Positions 30,883 to 39,366 of a DNA stretch of 64,000 bases are shown one piece after another. The notes below the pieces were generated by a model. That model searched no databases. It worked only from the letters and a program-made list of their open reading frames with translations, and was not told where the DNA came from. Origin of the DNA: Bacteroidales bacterium (GTDB taxonomy: Bacteria > Bacteroidota > Bacteroidia > Bacteroidales > UBA932); the NCBI GenBank assembly GCA_017617715.1, contig JAFZVQ010000056.1, positions 1-64,000 on the forward strand, written 5' to 3'. The stretch's first letter is position 1, and the number at the start of each line of letters is the position of its first letter. The position numbers and the translations under genes are program-made.

Positions 30883-32883
30883 ATGAATGCTCTTTGTGTT
30901 TTACTGGCTGTGCTGCAGGCACTTTTCTCTCTTGCGTTTGACGACGGGACTGTTCCCGGCGTGAAAGGACAGGCGGTCATTTTCGATGGCTTCGATTCCC
31001 GTGTAGTCGTGCCGGCGGCCCAGGTCCCAGCGCCTTCCCGGCATTTCACGGTGGACGTGTGGGTGTGCCCTGTGGCTTTCCCGAAGAGTCCGTGTCCGGT
31101 TGTCTGCCGTCAACGTACGGACGCGCCCGGCGGTTGGTCCCTTTGGCTGGACGCCCTTGGCAAGGTGCATTTCCAGGTCGCTTCGGCAGGGGAGTGGGTG
31201 GAAGCATGCTCGCCTGACGGGCTTCAGCTTCGGCAGTGGTCTCGTCTCACGGCCCAGTTCCGTGCCGGCTCCGGCCTCTACCTGGCTGTGAATGGCAAGC
31301 AGGTGGCGAAGCAGCCCATTGAGCTGCCCTGGGTGGAACAGGAAAGCTTTGACCTTTGGATTGGCCGCACGCCGGTGCGAACCCCCAGTTTTTATGAAAA
31401 CCAAAGCATCCCCATATATAGCAGTATCGACGGAGCCATTGACGAACTGCGCATAATTGAAGACAAAAATGCGTATTCCAAGCAGCTGAAGGAGCGTTTC
31501 GTGCGCCCGGAGGCTCCGGAATTCGAAGAGCGTGTGCTACCTTCCGGGCCCGGCGGCCTTGCCTTTGGTGCCTGGTACATACCGCTTAAATACTACAGCG
31601 CTTTCGACGAACGCTGGCGGGGCGATACCCCGGACGTGGTGGTCTCATTCGGCCCGGAGCAGCCGCATCGTGTGGTTTTCTGGCGGGGCATTTCCTACGC
31701 ACCGTGTTTCGTCACCGAGAAGGGCAACTGGATGTGCAACGAGTTCGTGGAACGCAAGAAAGTGACCGGCTGGGGCTGCCCCGAAAGCATGAGCGACAAG
31801 CACGCCGACTTCTCCAGCGTCCGAATAATAGAGAACACGCCGGCCCGCACGGTGGTGCTGTGGCGCAACCTGCCCGTCGGCGTGAACCAGAAGATACCCT
31901 ACCAGAGCGAAGAGACACAGTGGGGGGATTGTTCGGAAGAGACCTATATTTTCTATCCCGACGGCGTGGGTGTGCGTAAGATGGTAGTTTGGTCGGATCA
32001 TCTGGACCAATGGTATGAATGGTGCCAGAGCCTGCAGGTGCTGCATCCGTCGCAGCGGCCTGAAGACGTGCTGGATGCCGGACATATCATGTCTGTGGCG
32101 GCTATGGACGGCAGTAGCGCCACATATGCCTGGGACTTTGAAGGGACGCGCCGTCAGGATGAACCGTCACTGAAAGGCGCAAACATCCAGGTGACATATC
32201 TCAAGAGCCGCTGGAATCCATTCCTGATTCTGGAAGACGGCGACGGCGTCAACGAGAAGGGAGGCAGCGGCCCGGCGATAGACCGCTACGCCGGCAAGTG
32301 GTCGGACTTCTCCGCATTTCCCTGGCGCAACCACTGGCCTGTGGCCCAGGACTACGTGATCGGCCGCTACGCATGCGTGGCAGACGCGCCATCGCACACC
32401 TATACTGCCACCCAGTATAATGCGCCCCACAGCATCGAGGGCAATAAGATGACCAAGCTGATGCTTTGCGGCTGTACCGAAAAGGACGCCGACGGCCTAC
32501 TGCCGCTGGCGAAGTCGTGGCTCCGCGCCCCGACGCTCACCTGCGGCGGCGTCGAGGTGCCGTACGACGTCACGCAGAGGGCGTACGTCTTTCGGGCCGC
32601 TAACCCTGTCATTCTGAGCGAAGCGAAGAATCCGGATCCTTCGGCAAGCCTCAGGATGACAGAAGGAGCAAGCCTCAGGATGACATTAGAGGCTAGCCCC
32701 GAACACCCTGCCGATGGATTATGTATCGTCATTCCCGGCCTGACCGGGAATCTGAGGGTTGAGGTGGACGGAAAGCCGTTCACTGACTTCAAGGCCGGCG
32801 TTCGCAACGCATGGGACGGTCCGTCGCTTATCCTGTGGCTGCCGCTGCATGCTGAAAAAACCGTAACAATCGAAATCTTATGA
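30883..32883 (+). CDS. LamG/concanavalin-like domain protein of unknown function, repeat inserted near the C-terminus
   Basis: The 666-residue protein starting MNALCVLLAVLQALF is preferred; the upstream frame from 30763 runs through the promoter. Residues about 20-210 form a LamG-type jelly roll (VKGQAVIFDGFDSRVVV, HFTVDVWVCPVAF, SIDGAIDELRIIED). The remaining 400 residues (FWRGISYAPCFVTEKGNWM, VVLWRNLPVGVNQKIPYQSE, MVVWSDHLDQWYEWCQSLQV) are a domain I do not recognise, though the Trp/Tyr-rich character suggests carbohydrate binding or processing. Residues about 576-625 are encoded by repeat DNA (VILSEAKNPD, IVIPGLTGNL). The stop overlaps the SGNH gene start by 4 nt. Confidence 0.7.
   Translation: MNALCVLLAVLQALFSLAFDDGTVPGVKGQAVIFDGFDSRVVVPAAQVPAPSRHFTVDVWVCPVAFPKSPCPVVCRQRTDAPGGWSLWLDALGKVHFQVASAGEWVEACSPDGLQLRQWSRLTAQFRAGSGLYLAVNGKQVAKQPIELPWVEQESFDLWIGRTPVRTPSFYENQSIPIYSSIDGAIDELRIIEDKNAYSKQLKERFVRPEAPEFEERVLPSGPGGLAFGAWYIPLKYYSAFDERWRGDTPDVVVSFGPEQPHRVVFWRGISYAPCFVTEKGNWMCNEFVERKKVTGWGCPESMSDKHADFSSVRIIENTPARTVVLWRNLPVGVNQKIPYQSEETQWGDCSEETYIFYPDGVGVRKMVVWSDHLDQWYEWCQSLQVLHPSQRPEDVLDAGHIMSVAAMDGSSATYAWDFEGTRRQDEPSLKGANIQVTYLKSRWNPFLILEDGDGVNEKGGSGPAIDRYAGKWSDFSAFPWRNHWPVAQDYVIGRYACVADAPSHTYTATQYNAPHSIEGNKMTKLMLCGCTEKDADGLLPLAKSWLRAPTLTCGGVEVPYDVTQRAYVFRAANPVILSEAKNPDPSASLRMTEGASLRMTLEASPEHPADGLCIVIPGLTGNLRVEVDGKPFTDFKAGVRNAWDGPSLILWLPLHAEKTVTIEIL
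32608..32684. repeat. CATTCTGAGCGAAGCGAAG-type repeat inside the LamG gene
   Basis: A forward unit (TTCTGAGCGAAGCGAAGAAT) is followed by an inverted part (GGATCCTTCGGCAAGCCTCA, then GGATGAC) at 32608-32660. A further partial unit AGCCTCAGGATGAC is at 32671-32684. It is translated in frame as VILSEAKNPDPSASLRMT. Confidence 0.85.
32728..32753. repeat. Second repeat family: CATTCCCGGCCTGACCGGGA
   Basis: A 26-bp palindromic unit with arms TTCCCGG/CCGGGAA, translated as IVIPGLTGNL. It is different in sequence from the GAGCGAAGCGAAG family but inserted in the same stretch of the LamG gene. One copy seen in this window. Confidence 0.6.
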
Positions 32884-33974
32884 AAAGGCTTTTAACCATT
32901 TGCCTGCTCCTTCTGCTTGCCGCAGCATACACGGCATACGCACAGGAGCCCGAACTCGATTATATCGAAGCATCCGAACTTACTCTGTTCGGAAAGGTGT
33001 TTCAGGACACGCCCAATCCATATCAGCGCATGGACTTCGAGCTCTTCGGTGGCTGGGACGAAAAGGATATCAACCTGCTTGAAATGTCTTCCGGAATTGT
33101 GGTTTCCTTCAAGACCGATTCGCCATCGATATGGGTAAAGCCCGAGTTCAAGCATCTTCCCGGTACGCGTAATTCCGGTTGGGCGGCCCGTGGTTTCGAC
33201 CTCTACATCAAAAAGGACGGGAAGTGGCTCTGGGCTGGCGTATGCAATTATAAGTTCGACACTAAGACTGAGAACGGGCGAGTGCTGCATCTGGTTAAGA
33301 ACATGGATAACTCGCTGAAAGAGTGTATAATGTACTTGCCCACAGAAAGCAAATTGCTATCCGTGAAAATAGGGGTGGAAAAAGGAAGCAGGCTGGAAGC
33401 TGGCGAGATTCCCTTCCGCCATCGTATATGTCTCCATGGCTCCAGTTTCATGCACGGGGTATGCACCGGGCGCGCCGGCCAGACGGTGCCCGGTTTTCTG
33501 ACCCGCATGACCGGGATGCAGTTTTGCAGTCTCGGGGTGAGCGGCGACTGCCGGATGCAGCCTCAGTTCGCCGCAGCCCTCGCACAGGCAGACGTGGATG
33601 CGTATGTCTTTGACGCTTTCTCCAACGGTAGCGACAAGACTGTGGAAGAAAACATGTTCCGCTTTATTGAGACCATTCAGTCCGCCAGGCCGGGCGTGCC
33701 GCTTATCTTCATGAGCACGATATGGCGCGAGCGCCGCAATTTCGACCGCGAGCACGATGATGCCGAGGGGCGGAAAATCGCCATGGCGGACAGCCTGATG
33801 AAGATTGCCGTGAAGAAGTACAAGGATGTCTATTACATTAAATCCGACGCCACGTCAGCCATGCATGAGACTAGCGTGGACGGAGTCCACCCCGGCGATT
33901 ATGGCTACTATCTCTGGGCCGAATCGGTCCGCAAGCCTATCCTCCGCATTCTCCACCGCTACGGGATTCGTTAA
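32880..33974 (+). CDS. SGNH/GDSL-type hydrolase with N-terminal jelly-roll domain
   Basis: The 364-residue protein has a cleavable signal (AAAYTAYAQ). Residues about 25-175 resemble the N-terminal beta domain of Bacteroidota SGNH hydrolases (GGWDEKDINLLEMSSGIVV). The hydrolase part shows block I HGSSFMHG with the nucleophile Ser, and block V DGVHPGDYGYYLWA with the catalytic Asp-x-x-His. Such enzymes are usually carbohydrate esterases removing acetyl or other acyl groups. The start overlaps the LamG gene by 4 nt, so both probably act on the same glycan. Its 3' end meets the convergent GH63-like gene with a 4-nt overlap. Confidence 0.85.
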   Translation: MKRLLTICLLLLLAAAYTAYAQEPELDYIEASELTLFGKVFQDTPNPYQRMDFELFGGWDEKDINLLEMSSGIVVSFKTDSPSIWVKPEFKHLPGTRNSGWAARGFDLYIKKDGKWLWAGVCNYKFDTKTENGRVLHLVKNMDNSLKECIMYLPTESKLLSVKIGVEKGSRLEAGEIPFRHRICLHGSSFMHGVCTGRAGQTVPGFLTRMTGMQFCSLGVSGDCRMQPQFAAALAQADVDAYVFDAFSNGSDKTVEENMFRFIETIQSARPGVPLIFMSTIWRERRNFDREHDDAEGRKIAMADSLMKIAVKKYKDVYYIKSDATSAMHETSVDGVHPGDYGYYLWAESVRKPILRILHRYGIR

Positions 33975-36145
33975 AACTTTAGTGTCAGCGGCTTTTTGGT
34001 GGCCTTGACCAGGATGGTTTTGGGGCCGGATGCGAGGCAGGCGATGACGGCAACTTCCTTGCCGGTCAGGTCTTTGTCGAATTCCAGCGTTAGCTGTACG
34101 GAAGACATGTCCTCCGCCCAGGTGGCCCCGGTGACAAGTGTCCCGAAACCGGTGGAGACGGTGCCGGGTTTGTGGTAGGCGTTGTGCCAGTTGATTATGG
34201 GCGATGACAGGCCGGAGAAGTTGCACCAGCCGCCTCCGCGGCCCGTTTCTATCATGAAGTGCTCATAGCAGTTGTAGGAATCTTCGCACTCGCGTTCCCA
34301 GTTTGCCAGGGCCGTGTCGGCAATCTGCCGAGCCCTCTCTGGCAGCCCCAGGTCGAGCATGGTTTTCCAGAGTATCATCTGATGGGGCATCCACACGGTA
34401 CCGTTCCAGTAGCCGTCTATGCTGTAGTAAGGAGCCTTCTGACTGACCGCCGTGATACCGCATGGGCTCCAGAGATCGCCCTCGGTGAATATATGGCCCA
34501 GCAGAACTGCGGTTTGTGCTTCGTCTGTGATGCCGGCCACGAGAGGGGTCACTCCGTCAAGTCCCATGTTGAAGTTGACCCCCTCATCCGTGCGATAGAT
34601 GCCGGTGGGCCTCTCTTCCTGGTCATGTTGTACGTAGCCGAACCAGCCGGTCTGAGCGTCCCATGCGTTCGCAACAATCCCTGCGGACATGTCCTTTATG
34701 TCGGCGTCGAACTGCTTGATGTCGGCTGTGTAGGCTGAGCGATCCTTGCATTTGGAGCCGGATGCCATGTGGGCGGCGAGCAGACGGAGTATCTTGGCGC
34801 AGCGGATGTAGTAGGACGTGGAGACCATGGGGAGGGTGCGGCTGCGCAGCTCCTCTTGCGGGCGCAGCGTCCACTGGGGAGGGTAGTCGTCCCAGCCGCC
34901 GCTGTTGTAGAACAGGTTCCATGTCTCCAGAAGGCCGCTTTTCCTGCGGAAGCGCGGGCCGGTCATGTAGTCGTAGAAGCGTTTGAGGCGGGGGTAGATC
35001 TCCTTCAATTGCGCTTCGTCGCAGCCGTTGCGCTCCCACACGTCGCCGATGGCGAGTATCTGGGTGGCGAGAGGTGTGCCGTGGTGGACGAAGGGTGCTT
35101 CTTCCTCAGGGGTTGTTGTGTACTGACGTATGATTTCATAACCACGGAGAGGATCAATTTCGCTCATGCCCCAGCCGATGAAGCCGCAGTCCCAGGTGTA
35201 GAGGCTGTCCCAATGCTTGCCGGGACAGAAGTGGCGTATCGGCTCCCCGAAGGCGTCGATGGGATACACCACGTTGGTCAGCATCGTGGCCTGCAGGAGT
35301 TGTACCCCGAGCGGCGTGATTTGTATTGTGCTGTCTCTCAACCCCTTACCTTTATCCGATTGCTCTGCCTGAAGCAATCGGTTTTGATTAAGTTGCTGCG
35401 GGTCAGGCGCTTGCGTATCACGGTCCAGACACACAATCAGCTGCCAAAGGGTGGTGTCCGACTGCGGCCGAAGCACGACAGGCCGTAGGAAATTGGCGGT
35501 GAAGTGGCCTTTGAAATCGCCCTTCATGTTCTTGCGCACGTGGTCATGAACCTTGGCTGGCATAAGCTCTTCGAGCCGGGCGCAGTTCCATGTGCGCACC
35601 TCGCTCAGCGGATAGTCCCAGATGACGCAGTAGGTGGCATTCACTTCGGGATACTTGACTGAGAACCATCCTTTGTCCTCTTTCAGTTCGGGAACCCACT
35701 GCCCTTCGACTCCTCCGGCCTTGCGTACGGCGAGTTGAAGATTGATGTTCTGTACGAGATCTGTATTGTTGACACACTTGGTTTCCAGCAACACTTTGTC
35801 ATCATCCATCACGTGCCAGGTAGCATCGATGTAGACCTGGTCCTTCCATTCTATGTCGTGGCGGTAGCAGATGTGTTTCATGTCGGCTGAAACCCGCCAT
35901 GGATGTACACCGGATTCCCAGAGCGCGCAAGGCACCTTGAAGTTGCGGCGGTATTGCCCGGCCACGAGACAGAATTCAACCTGAATGCCGGACGACAGGT
36001 CCCGGATATGGGAAATGCCGTAGTAATCTTTTGAATATGGCCCCCATTTGTGGAGGCTCGCTATATCGTGGCTGACGGTTCCGCCCATTGATATCGGGGC
36101 GAGAATGGTCACGCAGGACAGCAGTGTCAGCAGGAATCGTCTCAT
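33971..36145 (-). CDS. GH63-like glycoside hydrolase
   Basis: The 724-residue secreted protein (signal MRRFLLTLLSCVTILAPISM) has an N-terminal beta-sandwich to about residue 280. An (alpha/alpha)6-barrel of GH63/mannosylglycerate-hydrolase type follows, with KHWDSLYTWDCGFIGWGM, ETWNLFYNSGGWDDYPPQ, DEGVNFNMGLDGVTPLVAG and GYWNGTVWMPHQMILWKTML. The Asp of TWDCGF is a likely general acid. It should release glucose, mannose or a related sugar from an alpha-linked glycan; the specificity is unknown. It is the last gene of the efp operon direction, 51 nt after the HAD gene. An in-frame hairpin repeat sits at 35356-35381. Confidence 0.8.
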   Translation of the reverse strand: MRRFLLTLLSCVTILAPISMGGTVSHDIASLHKWGPYSKDYYGISHIRDLSSGIQVEFCLVAGQYRRNFKVPCALWESGVHPWRVSADMKHICYRHDIEWKDQVYIDATWHVMDDDKVLLETKCVNNTDLVQNINLQLAVRKAGGVEGQWVPELKEDKGWFSVKYPEVNATYCVIWDYPLSEVRTWNCARLEELMPAKVHDHVRKNMKGDFKGHFTANFLRPVVLRPQSDTTLWQLIVCLDRDTQAPDPQQLNQNRLLQAEQSDKGKGLRDSTIQITPLGVQLLQATMLTNVVYPIDAFGEPIRHFCPGKHWDSLYTWDCGFIGWGMSEIDPLRGYEIIRQYTTTPEEEAPFVHHGTPLATQILAIGDVWERNGCDEAQLKEIYPRLKRFYDYMTGPRFRRKSGLLETWNLFYNSGGWDDYPPQWTLRPQEELRSRTLPMVSTSYYIRCAKILRLLAAHMASGSKCKDRSAYTADIKQFDADIKDMSAGIVANAWDAQTGWFGYVQHDQEERPTGIYRTDEGVNFNMGLDGVTPLVAGITDEAQTAVLLGHIFTEGDLWSPCGITAVSQKAPYYSIDGYWNGTVWMPHQMILWKTMLDLGLPERARQIADTALANWERECEDSYNCYEHFMIETGRGGGWCNFSGLSSPIINWHNAYHKPGTVSTGFGTLVTGATWAEDMSSVQLTLEFDKDLTGKEVAVIACLASGPKTILVKATKKPLTLKF
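35356..35381. repeat. CCGATTGC...GCAATCGG hairpin inside the GH63-like gene
   Basis: An 8-bp stem (CCGATTGC/GCAATCGG) around a 10-nt loop. The same stem with a different loop occurs in both copies of the 328-bp inverted repeat (41657-41684 and 44536-44563). Here it encodes NRLLQAEQSD between two domains. Confidence 0.6.
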
Positions 36146-36196
36146 TATTGCAAACTCTTTTCCTTATGATTTCATTTTTTGCTCCGATCCGGACGG

Positions 36197-37399
36197 TCAA
36201 GGCCTAAGCGGCACCTCTTCAGAAGCGTCGGCAGGGATGAAGGAGAGCGCGGATGGCTTGCGCCCCTGTACCACGTAGAGCGGTGTGGTCCTATCCTTCA
36301 GACAGACTTCTGAACTGTCCCTGCGCGCCTCCGCCGTCAGGGCCCCAATGTCACCGTCGTTGAGGCAGTCCACGATAAGACCGAGCTTCAGGTCGGGGAA
36401 CGAGGTCAGCATTTTGAAGTCGCCGTTGCTGTCGCCGGCCACAAGCGCCGGGCCGTTTCCGCCGTGGACTTGGGCTATGAACCGGCGTATGCATTCAACT
36501 TTGCCGCCCCTATAAGGCTGTACGTATCCCTCCTCCGCGACTGGCACCAGGCGGCCCTCGGAGTCGCTTGACATATGGAATCCCCAGACATGCTCAGGAT
36601 CCATGTCCAGCCCATATCTTGGCTCGCATGCCAGCGCCTCAACCACGGTTTCCAGAGAGGCGGAACAAATATATACATCGAAACCGCAGCGCCTCAGGGC
36701 CGCATAAAGGTTCTTGATCTCGGGGCTTATAGCAAGGCCCTTTACAACATTGACGAACACTTTCCCGTCCGGACTCCGCCATTCTTCCTCCCACATCACT
36801 TTTTCCTGCATGGCTTCGTCTGCGGCTCTTCTGGTAAAGTCAGTAATCTCAGCAGCGGTCATGCCGGCCTGGAGCCTGGTGATCCACTCGCACTGCAGCG
36901 GAGAATCGGGGGCGGAAATGTCGGAGTTGACGTAGAAATACCATAGTTTGGCCCGGAAATCCAGCCAGGCTTCTGAAGCGTGCATGTCTGAGAGATCACC
37001 ATACCCATGCAGGGCGGCATAATCGGCGGCAATGTCGGCAGCGAGCGAACGTGGTGTATTGCCGCTGCCGTAATCTGCGTCCAGGTCTGGAAGGCCTGCG
37101 GTGAGCGTAGCGAACCAGTCTTCCGGCCTTATCTTGAACACCAGGTTATCAATCTGCCAGCAGAGGAGGGTGTTGGCTATGTCGTTGATGGCGGTGGTGT
37201 TGTCGAAGTCGAAGACCGCATATGGCTTGCAATCAGGATTGTACGCGTCGGACGACGAGCCATAGTCATTCAGGAGCACGCACAGGGCCTCATGGACGCG
37301 GGGATTCCAGTTCCCTTGCTCCAACAGCGGCGCGGACTGGGAGCAGGAAGCGCACGCGAGCCCCAATGCCATCAACGGCAGCAAAAACAATCGGACCAT
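36197..37399 (-). CDS. HAD-superfamily phosphatase, secreted lipoprotein
   Basis: The 400-residue protein has a lipoprotein signal (LMALGLACASCSQSA). The HAD motif I YAVFDFDNTTAIND at about residue 62 has the nucleophilic Asp and the Asp-x-Asp pair. Motif IV is seen as LVAGDSNGDFKML near residue 320. The cap region is large. It resembles phosphoserine-phosphatase-like HADs that remove phosphate from small molecules; being exported, it may scavenge phosphate from an extracellular ester. It follows the RelA/SpoT-domain gene by only 3 nt. Confidence 0.8.
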   Translation of the reverse strand: MVRLFLLPLMALGLACASCSQSAPLLEQGNWNPRVHEALCVLLNDYGSSSDAYNPDCKPYAVFDFDNTTAINDIANTLLCWQIDNLVFKIRPEDWFATLTAGLPDLDADYGSGNTPRSLAADIAADYAALHGYGDLSDMHASEAWLDFRAKLWYFYVNSDISAPDSPLQCEWITRLQAGMTAAEITDFTRRAADEAMQEKVMWEEEWRSPDGKVFVNVVKGLAISPEIKNLYAALRRCGFDVYICSASLETVVEALACEPRYGLDMDPEHVWGFHMSSDSEGRLVPVAEEGYVQPYRGGKVECIRRFIAQVHGGNGPALVAGDSNGDFKMLTSFPDLKLGLIVDCLNDGDIGALTAEARRDSSEVCLKDRTTPLYVVQGRKPSALSFIPADASEEVPLRP

Positions 37400-37402
37400 C
37401 AG

Positions 37403-38449
37403 TTATTGGTTCATGAAAGGAAGGTCCATGGCCTGTTCCATCAGGAAGGATGCCATGGTCTCGTTGCTTTCCGACTCGCCGTTGAGGGCGTCGAACATAA
37501 GCTTAAGCCCCTGACGGCCGCTGCCGTTCTTGAGGATGCAGGCAATGCAGAGGTCCTGGGGGGCGATGGACGAAGACAGGATGTCGAGGTCGGTAAGGCC
37601 TATCTGGTAGCAGGCAATCTGGTAGGCGCCTTCGGAGTACTCCTTAATAATCTTCACTATGTCGCCCAGGGTCTTGCATCCCAGGGCTTTGAACACGGGA
37701 AGGAAGTTCAGCAGTGAGACTTCCTGGATTTCAGCCTGGTTCACGGAGGCTATCCTGCGGTTGAGCTGGTCGAAGGGGCGGAGACCCAGGAAGCTGCGGA
37801 AGGTGTCGCCGTCCAGGGGGACTTCGTCGAGGTTGCCGGAAGCCACGAGGGCCTGCACCTTGCGGCGGTAATCCGTGATTTCGCTGCGTATCAGGCTGAA
37901 CTGTTCGTCCACCAGCTCCAGCATGCCGGCCAGGCGGCTGAGGTTGCGGAGGTAGCGCTTGGGCACTTCCACGCCGCTCTTGTAGCCGGTGTCGTGGTTC
38001 ATGTTGGCCCAGGCGTGCTGGAGGACTGTGCGCATCTGGATTTCGAAACGGTAGGGGAAATCCGGGCGCGAGCATATATAATGGAGGGAGAGGTAGCCGA
38101 AGCTGTCGATTTCGTGGATCTTGCGTTTGTCCACGGAGTTCTCCCAGTCCACGGTGAAGAGGCGCTCCACGGCGGAGGCCACCTTGTCCACGTCGTCGAT
38201 GTAGAAAGTGATTATGCGCAGGCCGATGATATCGGTGATGTCGGCCAAGGTGCTGTATTTATGGCCTTTAAGCTCGAGCTTGCCGGCGAGCGACCCTTCA
38301 GTCTTGACCCTCGACTCGAGGCCGGCAAGCAGGAGGCCGGCCTCGTCGAAGGTGGATTGCAGGCTTGCGCGCACTTCCTCCATGACCTCGCGGAAACGGG
38401 GAAGGTTCGCCCTGTATTCGTCCAGTATGGCTTCGCAGTGGAGGTCCAT
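37403..38449 (-). CDS. RelA/SpoT-domain protein ((p)ppGpp synthetase-like)
   Basis: The 348-residue cytosolic protein starts MDLHCEAILDEYR, one nt after the preceding stop. Residues about 30-190 match the RelA/SpoT nucleotidyltransferase domain: SRVKTEGSLAGKLELKG, DIIGLRIITFYIDDV, GYLSLHYICSRPD and EIQMRTVLQHAWANMNHDTG. The EIQMRT and HAWA motifs for GTP and catalysis appear kept. The C-terminal 150 residues have no recognised domain and no HD hydrolase is present, so it is a synthetase-type or degenerate member rather than a full Rel. Its place behind efp suggests a link to translation stress, but this is inference. Confidence 0.83.
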   Translation of the reverse strand: MDLHCEAILDEYRANLPRFREVMEEVRASLQSTFDEAGLLLAGLESRVKTEGSLAGKLELKGHKYSTLADITDIIGLRIITFYIDDVDKVASAVERLFTVDWENSVDKRKIHEIDSFGYLSLHYICSRPDFPYRFEIQMRTVLQHAWANMNHDTGYKSGVEVPKRYLRNLSRLAGMLELVDEQFSLIRSEITDYRRKVQALVASGNLDEVPLDGDTFRSFLGLRPFDQLNRRIASVNQAEIQEVSLLNFLPVFKALGCKTLGDIVKIIKEYSEGAYQIACYQIGLTDLDILSSSIAPQDLCIACILKNGSGRQGLKLMFDALNGESESNETMASFLMEQAMDLPFMNQ

Positions 38450-38450
38450 G

Positions 38451-39365
38451 TTATTTGCGGTAGCGCATTGCAAACAGGCCGTCCTGGCCCTGGACCAGGA
38501 AGCGGCCGCACTTGTATTCGGCGAGGTCTTCGAGCTCGCCGGTGGTGCCGAGGCTCATGTCCAGCACTTCTATCGGGCGGCGGTTCTTGAGGTCCCAGAC
38601 GAAAAGGTAGCTGGGATACTCAGGAGTGCCGAGGCCCGTGGGCATCATCAGGCGTCCCCTGGAGATGCAGAGGCCCTGTCCGATGGTGGCGTATTTCAGG
38701 CCGTAGTCCTCGACGCAGTAGGTTTCGATAATGTCGTCCTTGGTGAACACCACGTCACCCTCGTCTATCTTGGGAAGGCGGAACTTGATAATGCGGTGCC
38801 TGTTGTTCTCGACATCCTTGTCGAAGGTGGTGTTGCCGAAGCCGTAGAGGCACTTGTTCTTCCTGTCCACGACCCACTGCAGCGCGTAGCCGAAGAGGCC
38901 GTCCACGTCGTCGAAATGGATGGTCTGCACCAGCGAGGAGCTCTGGAAGTCAGGGCTCACGCGCTCCACGAAGAGCACGTCCTTGCGACCGTTGTAGGGC
39001 TTTTTGTGGCACTGGCTCACGTAGATCACGGGCATGGGGTCGGACTTTTCGGCCTTCTCCACGCCGAAGGAACAGACGTTGGAGTGGTTCACCGGGTCGA
39101 AAGTGGCGAGATTGAAGCTGCCGAGCTTCTGCAGGCCGTCCTTGCCGTCGTATTTCCACACAGTGGCTTTGCCGGTGTGCTGGAGGCTGACGATGAAGTC
39201 TTTATAGCAGTCCATGCCCTGGTAGTTGGCTTTCTCGAAAGCGGTGATGTGCCTGTTGGAGAAGCTGTCCGTGGAAAGGGGCAGGGACACGAAGCCCTTG
39301 TTCTGGGCTGAAAGCGTTGCTGCCAGACAGAGTCCGGCAGCAAGCGTTAAAATTCTGATATTCAT
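38451..39365 (-). CDS. Secreted protein of unknown function
   Basis: A 304-residue protein with a cleavable signal (LTLAAGLCLAATLSAQ). The mature part has repeated aromatic and Asp/Gly-rich strands (YKDFIVSLQHTGKATVWKYD, YALQWVVDRKNKCLYGFGNT, PSYLFVWDLKNRRPIEVLDM) that look like blades of a beta-propeller. No catalytic motif or family name is recognised. It is packed between the nucleoside-hydrolase-like gene and the RelA/SpoT gene with 1-nt gaps, so it is part of the efp operon. Confidence 0.65.
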   Translation of the reverse strand: MNIRILTLAAGLCLAATLSAQNKGFVSLPLSTDSFSNRHITAFEKANYQGMDCYKDFIVSLQHTGKATVWKYDGKDGLQKLGSFNLATFDPVNHSNVCSFGVEKAEKSDPMPVIYVSQCHKKPYNGRKDVLFVERVSPDFQSSSLVQTIHFDDVDGLFGYALQWVVDRKNKCLYGFGNTTFDKDVENNRHRIIKFRLPKIDEGDVVFTKDDIIETYCVEDYGLKYATIGQGLCISRGRLMMPTGLGTPEYPSYLFVWDLKNRRPIEVLDMSLGTTGELEDLAEYKCGRFLVQGQDGLFAMRYRK

Positions 39366-39366
39366 A

